Shown here in pieces: positions 9,763 through 20,636 of a DNA stretch of 64,000 bases; position 1 is the first letter of the stretch; each line of letters starts with the position of its first letter. Both the position numbers and the translations under genes were made by a program. A model generated the notes under the pieces. The model did not search any database and was not told where the DNA came from. It worked only from the letters and a program-made list of their open reading frames with translations. Origin of the DNA: Pseudoneurospora amorphoporcata (taxonomy: Eukaryota; Ascomycota; Sordariomycetes; Sordariales; Sordariaceae); NCBI GenBank assembly GCA_033297205.1, contig MU859238.1, forward strand, positions 1 through 64,000. The letters are read 5' to 3'.

Positions 9763-10626
9763 CTGAGGAGGACCACGACGGCCGGTTGCGGGATCTTGCC
9801 TGAGAAGTTCGGTATTATTTCTCTATCCTCTTTGCCTTGGAGTCTCACGCTGACAACAAGTGCTCAGCATGCAATAATTGCGAAGTTTGAGGGTCTCGAC
9901 GGTGGACATCACCACTACTTTACCTTGGATCCGTCCCTATAGTCTCGACGAGGTCAGACGACAGGAGCGGATAGTCGAAAGTCCAGTCTGCGACTTCAAC
10001 AACCGTCAGCACAAGCATCTCGACAATATCGGTGGTTCCTTGGCAAGACCATACGCTTAACCTGACATCATTACGTCCCACAGGTATACAAGTGTAGCAG
10101 TCTTACGATAATACCCAAAGGGTCGAGCTCTCAAACAAACAAAGGTCTCTAATCACGAGTTCACGACTGGCGAAGCGTCTGATACATCAGCTTCGGAGGT
10201 TGGCGTGCCGAATGATGGATATATGTTTCTCTCTCGTCACCTATTGTTTTTCTCCCATGATATGCCATGCTTTCGCTGCGTCAGGCTACAATTCCCTTCT
10301 CTTTTGTTCTTTGGAGTACTCACTCCTCTTTCAACACCTTCGACATTATCCCGTGCGTTGAATTCTACGAACGGGCTTGGAAGGCACAGTATGCCTTCCG
10401 CTCTACCTCAGTGAATGGTTGCCAAGGGCACGGTCTGTTTGATATGCTCTATGGCTTTGGTCTGGCCGTCTGAGTAATACGCTAAGAGTAGTAAATGAAG
10501 CCAATAACCTAACGATGACAAAAGCCATTGACACAGACGAGAACTACTGGAACTACAAAATCGGTAGTGACAACACACAGGCACTAGTCCAGCCTAACCG
10601 CTACTGGGCAGTAGTCCTCCTCCAAG
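9763..10626. other. Intergenic, no gene seen
   Basis: Downstream sequence of two convergent genes. Only short ORFs without recognisable features. Confidence 0.4.
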
Positions 10627-11079
10627 TCATGCTGCACGGCGCATATCCATGATGCTCTCAGCCTGGTCAGCAATTATGCTCTTGAGCTTATTCACTTGTT
10701 TCTCAAGCTCCCAAACCCGCTTCTCACCATCGCTTACTTTTTTCTCAAGTTCGGAAATGTACCGAGTAGCCTTATGTACCAGGTTGTTGACAAGCTCCCC
10801 TTCCTTCTCATGATCGTGTTTTACCTTCTCAATGATCCTGTTAAGCATTTGCTCCGGCATCTGCTCCGCATAGTCGCCCAAACCCGCCCTCTCGAAGAAA
10901 GCTCTGAGCCAGTCGGGAAGTGGGTCAATATCCGCCGCCACGGGTGACTCAGTCTCGGCACCTGGCTCAGCCTTGGTGTCGGAGGCGGGAGTCGAGGAAT
11001 GATTATCTTGGGGTGCGGCGGGCATCTCGGTGTCGGAGGCGTGAGTCGAGGAATGATTATCTTGGGGCTCGGCCGACAT
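10627..11079 (-). CDS. Small coiled-coil protein (array member 7)
   Basis: 150-residue ORF. The N-terminus is an 18-residue unit in tandem (MSAEPQDNHSSTHASDTE, then MPAAPQDNHSSTPASDTK). A segment containing PLPDWLRAFFERAGLGDYAE follows, which could be a small helical domain. The C-terminal 75 residues are a coiled coil (ISELEKKVSDGEKRVWELEK). The ORF is intact. It lies about 2 kb from the rest of the array and is the most divergent member, so its relationship rests on architecture rather than clear identity. Function unknown. Confidence 0.6.
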   Translation of the reverse strand: MSAEPQDNHSSTHASDTEMPAAPQDNHSSTPASDTKAEPGAETESPVAADIDPLPDWLRAFFERAGLGDYAEQMPEQMLNRIIEKVKHDHEKEGELVNNLVHKATRYISELEKKVSDGEKRVWELEKQVNKLKSIIADQAESIMDMRRAA

Positions 11080-12452
11080 CTTGATCCTGAAGATGGGAAG
11101 GTGGGCCTAGAAAGAAGTAAGTGTTAGATCCTGGGCATTGAGAAACATCGACAGTTATACGTACCGGTTGCTTGACGCGACCGTTGGGCAGGGGTAGTGT
11201 CTCTGGGGTTTGGGGATGATTGTTTGGTATGTAGCTTTGCTCTTGGATTGCTCGAGTGAGTAGTGTCGGTAACAGAAGTGTGAAGACAAGACAAGAAGGC
11301 CGAATTTGTCAGAAAAGAGGAACGGGAAAAGGTTAACGGGGCATCGTTAAATAAAGAAAGGGAAGGCATAAGAGAAGCCAGAGGAGCCGTCATGGTACCT
11401 GACTTCCAAAGGTAGATCCGGCAGCCGAGAGAAACAAACAGTCAAATTTGTGGCGTACATGAAGGAGCAAAGAAGAACAGGAGAGCGAAATGAAGGGGAC
11501 GGGTAGGAGACGATCGGAAGTGGCAGTGGCAGGTCTTGCGTACGGCAGGCAAACTGAAAATAACCCCGACTATTGCCATCGTCGGTCGTCCTGGAGGTTC
11601 ACATGACGTAGCTCACAAGTGCATACGACAGGAAGGATCTCAATCTGATCACCGCTGCGTGAGAAGGCAGGTTACATGTAAGTGGTAGGTACGTCTGGTG
11701 CTGATAGCATGGAGACCGCGTGCTCACGAAGAGGGACTACCCGGATCCTCTTATAGGTATTTGACGGCTCCCTAGATGTTCACGAGGGAGCTGAGTCATG
11801 GGAACTGGAGAATTTCCAGTTTCTGTGTAAGTTGCAGTGGTTTAGTAACTGGTGAACACCGCTCAACTCAAACAACGAAGCTGTCCAATGTCCAGAAGTG
11901 CTCCTTCCGTCACGGCATTAGTTCTGCATCTCCAAACGTGCCCACGTCCCTGAATCTGGTAGGAGGTTCCTTGGCCGACTGAAGAGGGAACGAACCCGTC
12001 AGCCATTGGTTAAAAACATGGCATGTGTTCTGAACAGGGTGTACCTTCCGTTTTTCAGATGGACTTCTAGTGTGCAAATGTTGCCAAGTCTTTGGCGCGA
12101 TTGGCGGTCGGGTAGCCTGAGTTGAGAGAGTGACCGACTAGCACTGGGCAAGAGCAAAAGCCTTTGAGCAAAAGCCTTTGAGCAAAAAGAGAAGGAAAGA
12201 TTCGCAGATTTCGCAAATTTCTTGAGGGTGCTCAACATCGCCTTCCTTGCAGTGCAATGATGAACAATTTGGAACACGTCAGCTGGAAACGTTGCACGTC
12301 TCGAGCATGGTATATCAATAATGTACTTGTAACTCTGCATCAACAAACCGTTACACAACAACAGTGAAAAACTATGTTCATGACATGTAACGATTGCGTT
12401 GAAAACTGATGATGTTAAGAACTATTATTCTGAAGCCTTTTAAACGTCTAAA
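11080..12452. other. Intergenic, no supported gene
   Basis: About 1.4 kb holding the 5' region of array member 7 and, near 12144-12190, a short tandem repeat (AGCAAAAGCCTTTG units, about 2.5 copies). No gene recognised. Confidence 0.4.
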
Positions 12453-12540
12453 GCGGGTTTAGCTCAGTTGGGAGAGCGTCAGACTGAAGTCCACTTCACT
12501 CATAAATCTGAAGGTCGTGTGTTCGATCCACACAAACCGC
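12453..12540 (+). tRNA. tRNA-Phe (GAA) with intron
   Basis: Cloverleaf with acceptor GCGGGTT (12453-12459) pairing with AACCCGC-type bases at the 3' end, D-arm GCTCAGTTGGGAGAGC, anticodon GAA at 12486-12488, and T-arm GTGTGTTCGATCCACAC. A 16-nt intron (about 12490-12505) sits directly 3' of the anticodon-adjacent base, the canonical position for eukaryotic nuclear tRNA introns. Box A and box B match the Pol III consensus. Confidence 0.95.
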
Positions 12541-12663
12541 AAAATTTTGCATCTTAAGCTTTTCGTTTTTTTGGATTATTTCAAGGCGGTTTTTGGTACC
12601 CAAATAGATAGAAAGCAGGGAAAGCACGCAGACAAACAGACCAATCTTTCTTGATGTCTGTGT

Positions 12664-15600
12664 TTATCTTGACCAAAAGGTCACCAGCTCATCAAAGTCC
12701 TCCTCGGTCAACTCCTCCATCGTCTTCTTCCCCGCGACTTTTGCAATTTTGCTTCTCAGCGCGGCCGCAGCCTCAAACAACCCTTTCGCTTCAGCTTCTT
12801 GTCCAAGCATTGACAGAACCTTAGCCTTCAAGAAGAAAGTACGTGCGATTTCCGGTCTATATTTCTCAGCATCAGCACTCCAGACTTTCAGTGCCTGGTC
12901 GATGAACTCCAGCGTCTCGCTGAGACGGCCGTTGCGGATGCAGTGCTGTGCGATCTTGTGGCAGACATCTGCCGTGCGATGGTGGTGATTTCGTATAGTT
13001 GACTGGTATTGCTGTAAAGCCTTGTTGTGGAACTCGGCGCTCTCTTCTATGCGGCCTTGAGAGTAACGCACATTTCCCAGTGCGTGGAGGAATCGTCCAG
13101 TTCTGTCAAGTCATTGTATCTGTTAGCAAATGGAAGTTTGTCACTACATATTTCGCCAAAATTCTGCTGCATACCTGAAGCTGTGAGTATCCATGACACC
13201 GTACAATTCTTCTCGGTCAGCAAGACCAAGCTCCAGCACCTTGGTTGCTTCATCGAACTTTCCTTGAATCCAGTAGGCTAAGCCGAGGTTGACGAGTGCA
13301 AGAGACCGCATATCCTTGGTGTAGTTTGGAAGCTTTTCATACTCCTTTGCCGATGTCAAGAACGCGTCTTCTGCTTTTTGGTACTCCTTGACCATCATCC
13401 ACGCCACGCCAATCTGGTTGTAAGATCGTGCAAGCCGCTCATCTGCTTCCGTGCTTTGCTTCGCAATTTCCAGGCGAATCTCGAAGAACCGTTTTGTGTG
13501 CTCTAGGCATGACTCTGCATCATTTGTCTCGTTGGCGATAGCGCCAAGAGTATACCGAATATCGGATTCCAAATCTCGAGTGTCGTGAGTGGACACATGA
13601 GTGCAAAGCTCCAAAGCCATTTCAAGAATAGGAAGAATCTTGTGTGATTCACCACGTTCGTGTTGATACCATCCAGCGCGATTCAGCAGCGAAGCAAAAG
13701 CGACGTCGAGGTCCTCGTCGCCTTGCTCAAAGTACCGTACGTACAGTTCCCGGAGCCTGGTAATATGCGGGTACAGTTTCTCGGATAGTTCCCATAGCCC
13801 GACAGCATGCCCACCAACTGAACTCGCCGGCCATGCTGCGGATAGAATGGCTACCGTGTTGGCGAATACCGGCTTTCGTCGCTCCGGTTCAATTTTTGCT
13901 CGGACAACGTCTTGTGTAACCCGGTGCATCCAGTATTCGGCCCGTTCCTGGTTGTGCCGGAATAGGGAGGATCCGATGAGCTGCTTACGCGCAGCAAAGA
14001 ATGCAATCTTTTTCTTGGGAAAAGATTGAATTTGAACAGAAGCTGCATGTGAGAGGAAGAGAGACTCTTGCATGGAGTCTGGATCCAAGAACGACGATAT
14101 CTCTAGGATTGCCCTAGCGGATGCCGAGAGCTTTTCTATCGCCCAAACTGTCGATAGGTTACCACGGGCTGAGCTTCGTAGTGGTTGTAGGACAGTGTCG
14201 TGAACTTCTGCCTCTTCTTCAGCGTCGTCGTACAGTGTCAGAAACTCCGTGTAGGTGAGGAATTCGAGTCTGATGATCCCTGCCATTTGGGCAAGGGCCA
14301 ACGGAAGACCACCCAACTTTGTCCCTATCTCTTCTGCCTCATCATGCCGCCCGTCAACACCTGTGATCTTTTGTAGGAACTGGGCAGATTCTTTGGAATT
14401 AAAAGGTTGAATGCTAATATCAACAGCTCGGTCCGAGAAAGCAGTTTTCGCCAACGGACTTCTGCTAGTTAGCAAGACAGCGCCGCTATTAGCGACATCC
14501 CTGTATGGGGCCAGCAAGTCGGGATCGTCCGCGTTGTCAAAGATTACCAACCACAAAGCTGAGACTTTAACCTGACCGTCAGCGGTATACTCGACTCTGA
14601 AGGGATCCAGCAGCCACTCAAGAGCAAGACCTCTGTTGATGATCTTATCGTCGGGCTCATTGGGGTCCTGAATTCCCAGTCGTACTGCAATCTGGGCAAT
14701 ATCAGTCTCCAGCTTGGATGAATCTTCGGCCCGAACCCAGAAGATGGCATCAAATTTGTCTCTTCGGCTGTAGGCGTATTCGATGGCTGTCTCTGTCTTG
14801 CCGAGGCCACCCATACCACACAAGAGCCCTATGCGGGTTCGATCGGGCTGAGATGACACCAACAAGTCAGCGGAAGGTAGCAAGCAGTCATCAAGCTGTC
14901 TTAACACGTCGTCTCTGCCAAAGAAGCTCGTGTTTCGAGCGAAAGTTTCCACCATAAAGCAAGGGATCCTTGGATTGGCCTGCTTAATGGAGAAGTTTTC
15001 AAGAAGTGTCTCTATCTCCTGTTGCTGGCTTGATTGCCTAGATCCGATGTTGACATATGTAGACGTTTGCTGGTCAGACATGCGGGTTGCACCCGTGTTA
15101 TGGAGTTCTATGGGAAGAATCTTGGTTAGCCGGGTGGATTATACTACACGTATCAAGTTTTTGGATGGGCAAACCTGTCTGTGCATTGTCGAAGCCGAAG
15201 TTTGTCATATCCAGGTTGTCAATGGATGTTGGTGTTTCTGGACTCTCCGCTCGACGAGCTCTCTCTGCAAAAACCATACAAACGTTAGCCTAAAAGCCCG
15301 CTCGAGATAGGAGTGTCTTACTGAATACATGAGGAAGTTCTCACCACTAGCAAATCGACTCTCAAGGTTGTCATGTGCGTATGTGATGACAGACGAGAGC
15401 CATGTTTTGATCTGTTGTATTGGGCTACCGTTTGGCTCACACAGCGCAACTAGTTGAAGGTGATCGAGGTCCACGCCGAGACGCTGTTCGCTTACCGTTC
15501 CAATGGTGCACAAGTTTTGATCCACGATCTATGCACACAACAACAAGGAATGGTAAGCACAGCGAAAGGTCAGAATTCGTTTGATTCAAACAGGAACAAG

Positions 15601-16451
15601 CAGGACTCATATGAGGTTTTGGGGTACTTACGATCAACTTCTTTGTCTTTGACCTCAGAGCGCTCAAAGTCACTCTGCCTGTATCCTGCACCTTTGTCGG
15701 TCGTTCTTCAAATACCGAAAGCGTTTCGACTCTCAGGTTCGTGATGTTGAACCGACTTGCCAGGTCAATCATGGTGGAACAGCTATCCCTGAGCTTGGTC
15801 AGACATTGTCGGCTAAGTGATCCTGTCACTTCTTCAAGCTTCAAGATTGATATGATCCGTTCGCCGGTTTGCCCGCTGGTGACTCCCTCTAGGCGATGCG
15901 GTGTGCCCAGGAAGATAATGCCCGCAATGGACATGAGGTGTCTTGAGTACCGGTCATATTGCGCATTTGCAATGCATAAAGCTTGCTTCAGCACCGCTCC
16001 TCCAAGTCCATGGCAGACGAACAGAACAGGCTCCGGCCGCTGATGACAGGATAGGTTAGAATCTTGATCGAGTGAGTAGTCACAAAATCCGGGTCTACTT
16101 ACACTGAGTCCATCCAAGAAAGATGCGAGGGCAGAGAGAAGCTCATGGCCTTCTTCTAGAATATGCTGCCAAGTGAAGATATCGTTGTAAGGAATGTGAT
16201 GGTCATAGCCGTGGATGATGACCCCTTGGTTGTCGAGACTTGCTAGAAAGTCTCGCCATGGCGACTGGCTAAGACCCCATGACTTCGGGTTAGGCGTCCC
16301 CACGCCAGGGATGAGGATAATACTTTGCGTGTTCGGTGTTAGCTAGATGTGAGCTGAAATTGCATCGAGATAGGAATGAAACGGGTCTTTACTTTACATT
16401 AGGACCCGTCTCTTTCACAGCTAGAAGTTGGACGAGACGTGACCGGCTCAT
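12664..16451 (-). CDS. NLR protein: alpha/beta-hydrolase-like domain, NB-ARC, TPR
   Basis: Seven exons fit in phase: 16451-16398, 16342-16103, 16039-15632, 15528-15322, 15262-15175, 15107-13175 and 13102-12664, for about 1122 residues. Residues 20-260 resemble the SesB-like alpha/beta-hydrolase found on fungal NLRs (IILIPGVGTPNPKSWG; later IAGIIFLGTPHR). The nucleophile elbow reads CHGLGG (108-112), so glycine replaces the catalytic serine and the domain is probably not an active esterase. The NB-ARC domain follows: P-loop GMGGLGKTE near residue 430, Walker B LWLVIFDNADD near 520, GLPLAL near 600. From about 770 to the end are tetratricopeptide-type helical repeats. Such proteins act in non-self recognition or heterokaryon incompatibility. 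All exons are intact, unlike the NLR at 52.9 kb. The exon 5 acceptor was chosen by phase. Confidence 0.88.
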
Positions 16452-17475
16452 GCTGGAAGCTGTTCCAGAGCCCAGCGTGTAAAGTTGACAGGAATGATGC
16501 CGGCGAGGTCAATGTCATGTCAAAACCAGAAACAGAAGTGAGCGGACTCGAGTGTGGCATAAGGCCGGGTAGCGTGCGGGGTTTCACTAGAATGGATGCC
16601 CATGCCCGCAACGGTGCAACCTGCTGTGGTAAGCGCCTTCCCGCAGCGTCGAACAGAAGTACAGGCGTGTGACGTTAGAGGCACTTTCTTCTTTTATGCC
16701 GCGATTATTAGCACGTCGTATTGGCAAGGAAGTGCGAAGCACTTAGAACTTTCTTACGTTTTCAAGTACAGTGAAAACATAAAATGCATATTTTATACGC
16801 ATCCTTTGGCGGGCATCATGATATCTGCCCGACGTGGGATTGCACCTTCATTCTGCCACTGATTGCACTGACGCTGCACCATATCTTGCCCACAAGGAAG
16901 CTACAGTGTGTACCACAAATGAACGCACAACCGGGCATTTCCCCCAAAACTCGTACTTTTTACGTCTTAATCCAACTACAACACCAAGGTTCCAGTAATC
17001 TAAAGATTTCAGTATATCAATTAACTTACTACACCATTAAGAAAAAATTCCTGAATTTCATTTTAGTCAAGAAATGCATAAGTTACATCGTAAAATGGAT
17101 GGTGGTAAGAGAGCAACCCGATTTTCGATCCACTATAAGCCCCTGTAAGCCCGCTGTAACTAATTTGGCAACCTCAGCCTCGGACGAATATTACTCTCCT
17201 ATTACCATTGATAACCAAAATTGCCCAAGACTCTCACGAGCTTTGAATTTTATCAATACTTCTAATCTCTAAGAAGTGCATCCGGTGTTAGAGTAAAGTA
17301 ATGTGGTTGAATCGCGGAGTGGCGAAGGTAACTTTTTGGTGAGCTTTGCAGGGGAAATTCTGAGTTGTGCGTTTCAAGTGTTGCCCACTGTACTAGGTAT
17401 TTACTTTGCTATTTCGGCCATAGTGATCAACCATAAACACTCAAACTAACCGACAAGTGACCAAAGTTTAACCGA
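16452..17475. other. Intergenic, AT-rich
   Basis: About 1 kb between the NLR start and the AsaB-like gene. The segment about 16690-17290 is clearly richer in A+T than its neighbours and contains no convincing ORF. Confidence 0.45.
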
Positions 17476-18704
17476 TTAATGCGGCCTTCTAGAGAAGATG
17501 TTCCCCGGCTTACTGGGATACTCCTTCAGTGGAGCAGAGAACACAAAGAAGCGCATATCGATGCTCTCTCGCGGAGGCTCGTCCTTCCCAACCCGGGGAT
17601 TGTCGAAGCTACCATGAGGAACGGCTGTGTTGTCACTCGTTAGTTCTGATGTTCCTCTCCTTTTATGACTGTTTCGGACTTTTACATGGGTATGGGAAAG
17701 CTCTAATGCCTACGGCCAACTCACCTTGGGACTTCTGAGGAGAGGAATCCGCGCTCTTGAAGATCAGTACCTCGTCCGCCGTCTGATCGGGGAGATAGTA
17801 CCACTTGTGATTCGGGTTATGATGAACTTGCAAGTTCTCGGTTGCCCAATCGGGATACACGATGTCGCCCGGCATCAGGTCGGCCTCATTATCCACTGTT
17901 CGCGCATCACATATTGCTAGTGGCCAGTCATTCAGAGGACCTCTTAATGGGCGCCACGCGCTGGTCAAAAAAATGTTAGCCAAGAGGTATGCGAGCCGGC
18001 GGAGAATAAACTTGCTTGATAATCTTGTAGCCGCATTTTATGATATCTTCAGCAAGCTCAGGATACATGATTCGCAACATCTTTTCACTCTCCTCAACAG
18101 TGAAGTCTGGATCACACCATCAACCTCAAGTTAGCACATATATCGGAAAGGGTTCATGTGCCATGGCTTGCCACATGAGCTACACTCACCTACATGTGCC
18201 ATAGCTGTTGGCTGGTCGTAGTCGTAGTCTTTTCCGGTCGAGATCGGGAATGATTTATGTCGACGACGAACCTATTCGCAGTTCATGTTCCTGTGTTAGC
18301 AACTTAGTCTCAACCACTAGCTGCTAGAAATCAGAACCTCCCGTGGTTGCACTTACTGAGTGGTCCAGAGCAATGACATGTTCCGCATTCAAGTGACTCT
18401 TCAGCCTTTGACATAATGCCGGCAATAGACCCTGTTCAATCTTCTCTTTGCTCTCAAAATCCTTGTAAGAGAGGGGAGACTTGAAGGGCATGAGCTCAAA
18501 ACTGCTGGTCTCTAGCGTCAAGTCATCTCTGTCTCTCATGCTTTCCACCTGAATTTGATGCTCTTCACTCAGAACGTTGGAGTGTGCAAGACCTTCCGGT
18601 GCCGGAAAACGGAGGCTGTACGGCTTTTCGGTGTCATATTTGCTTGACCGTTGCAGAAAGTGCATGGATGCATCCACCGGCTGTTGGAGATTATTGACAG
18701 TCAT
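17476..18704 (-). CDS. AsaB/CmcJ/GA4-desaturase-like Fe(II)/2-oxoglutarate enzyme
   Basis: Five exons in phase (18704-18357, 18271-18190, 18106-18016, 17960-17725, 17624-17476) encode about 301 residues, the usual length for this fungal family (AsaB, NvfI, gibberellin GA4 desaturase). Diagnostic segments are the VRRR...H-V-D motif (His142/Asp144, probable iron ligands), NAWRPLRGPLNDWPLAICDAR, the NPNHKWYYLP block, DEVLIFKSADS, a second ligand His256 in AVPHGSF, and RESIDMR (Arg for 2-oxoglutarate). Family members oxidise, desaturate or rearrange secondary metabolites; the substrate here cannot be told. The fourth exon is preceded by a GC-AG intron (GCAAGT donor at 18015). No biosynthetic core enzyme (PKS, NRPS, terpene cyclase) is adjacent. 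Confidence 0.85.
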
Positions 18705-20636
18705 GTCAGGCGAGATCGTCGTTCTACCCGCCCGTCGTAGGTATAATGCAAGAATCCGGAGTACAAACTTGCAAAGGTCATGTAGATTGCGGAACGATCT
18801 TGTTGCTTCAAATGAAAGACGTCGGAAGACAAAAAGGAAGTCTCAAGGCCCTCAGTTTCTTGTCGTCAACCAAAGCATGTGATGCCAACTTTTCCAGGTC
18901 ATACCTAAATAGTGTACACGGCTGTGTGGTGAAGAACACTCCTCACCCCGCAATTTGTGGTACATACCAGCTTTGGGCTTTAGCGGTTACATATTGCAAC
19001 CAATTTGCGGCAAGCTCAAATAGGAAAGTAGTACTCGAGGCATTTTGAGGCAACAATGAGGAGAGCCACGCCGTCCCAACCACCTAACCAGCGAATCAAA
19101 ATACAGTGATATGAGTTTGTTTCGGGGAGTCGACTCACTTGAGGGGTAATTGCAAGATAAAACAAATCCGGCACCAACGAGGTAGGGCTCCGCGAGACTC
19201 TGGCTCACAAACTTCCAAGTTTGGAGTGGTTTTCATGATCACGTCTTGGAAAAGCATAGCCGAATGCTTCTGTGCCGCGCGGCCACGTCAGCCCATGTAC
19301 TTCATGACCTTACGACCATTCATCTTTCTGATAGACGCCTTGCCTCAATGTCTCAATGCCTACCCACCGGCTGACCGGTGTGTACTGCTCGTCGATGGAG
19401 ATATCGGTACTGTGCAGGGTGCCAGTCTGAAACCCAAAGCCTCTGCCTATATGAGTTCGACGTTAGCCAGTGTCCGCGTATTCCCAGGAGTCATGTCCGA
19501 TACCATAACCTGTTTACCACGCGCTCTCTCCCAAGTGTACGCGAGCGACTACCTACATCACAACTCCAAGCAAATCCCACTCCGAAAGCCACGCAAGCTC
19601 TCATTTAGTAAGTGCACCGACTTCTTATGACTTCAACTGGAGTTACGAAACAAACCTCGCTAACCACGTGGTTTCAGAAAAAAAGCATAATGGATGCCAG
19701 TCCCGTGCAGAGCACAAAAGCGAAGAACCAGCCCTGGAGATCTCACTGGCTCGCTATGCACCAGAAGGTTGATCATCAGGCAACCGGAACTAGACATGGT
19801 TTCCAGGAGGGAGAGGCAGTGATTATGGATGGCAATATCAGTTTCCCACCGATTCCAGTGGTAGGAAGCAAGCCCTCTGAGAAGGAAGAATGAAGCACAC
19901 GCATTGTCAGGTTCAGATAGATCCTCAAATCTCCCAACGCGGTGGGATTCGTGACATGCCGATAGTTGAGCGGTTGGAGCAGTCTCGAAAGGGGAAATAA
20001 CATCCGGAGGAGGGAACTATCAAGGAGCAAACGATGTAAGCTGGCAATGATATGAGGTTGAATTCAGCGAGCATGCTGATTTGTCGGAAACAAGTCCGGG
20101 ATGAACGGAAAGATGCAATGTGAATAGATATTACTATTATAGGAGTGGTAACCAAAGCTAATTGTCGGAAGAAGAACACAAAGAGGGAAAGTCTCCAGAC
20201 TCTGAATTTGAACCCCGCATTCTAACCGTTCGCATGGCCCGGATGCACATCCATGTTTCCTCCAGGGGCAGCCTGCATGGTTACAGCGGCACTTACCCCA
20301 CTTACAGGCTACAGCGCATCGGCCCGCGTACCTAGCCCCAGCGGCGGCGCCTAGGTAGGTTAGGTACCCGCCCGACGACTTCCCCCATTCCTTCACGTCC
20401 TCTCTACCCACGTACGAAGTTTTCTTACCTCCTCCAACTCTCCACATTTGCCCATCCATGCCCCTGCTGTCATCGACGGGACGGGAGGGAGACCTGTTCG
20501 GGCCATCTCGCTCCCCCGCTGTGTCTGTTCTTTGCTTTGTTCTTGCTCCTGTTTTGACTGACATCCTTCATCGGCTTCGTGGCCTCCATTCCTTCTTCGG
20601 GGTATCACAGGGTCCCTAACTCGTCAGAGCGAGAAG
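18705..20636. other. Intergenic, no supported gene
   Basis: About 1.9 kb. Many short ORFs occur on both strands, but none shows a family motif. The plus-strand ORF ending at 19893 has a tail-like charged composition but no supporting upstream exon. A TAGGTAGGTTAGGTACC motif lies at 20350-20368. The 3' part should be the promoter of the amidase gene. Confidence 0.4.

Noticed and set aside
15437..16303. NLR exon read as starting at a GTG (GTPNPKSWG)
   Set aside because: GTG is not a normal nuclear start; an upstream ATG exon with an in-phase 55-nt intron gives a complete N-terminus.
19612..19893. Possible C-terminal exon of an unseen plus-strand gene
   Set aside because: No upstream exon with matching phase or recognisable domain was found.
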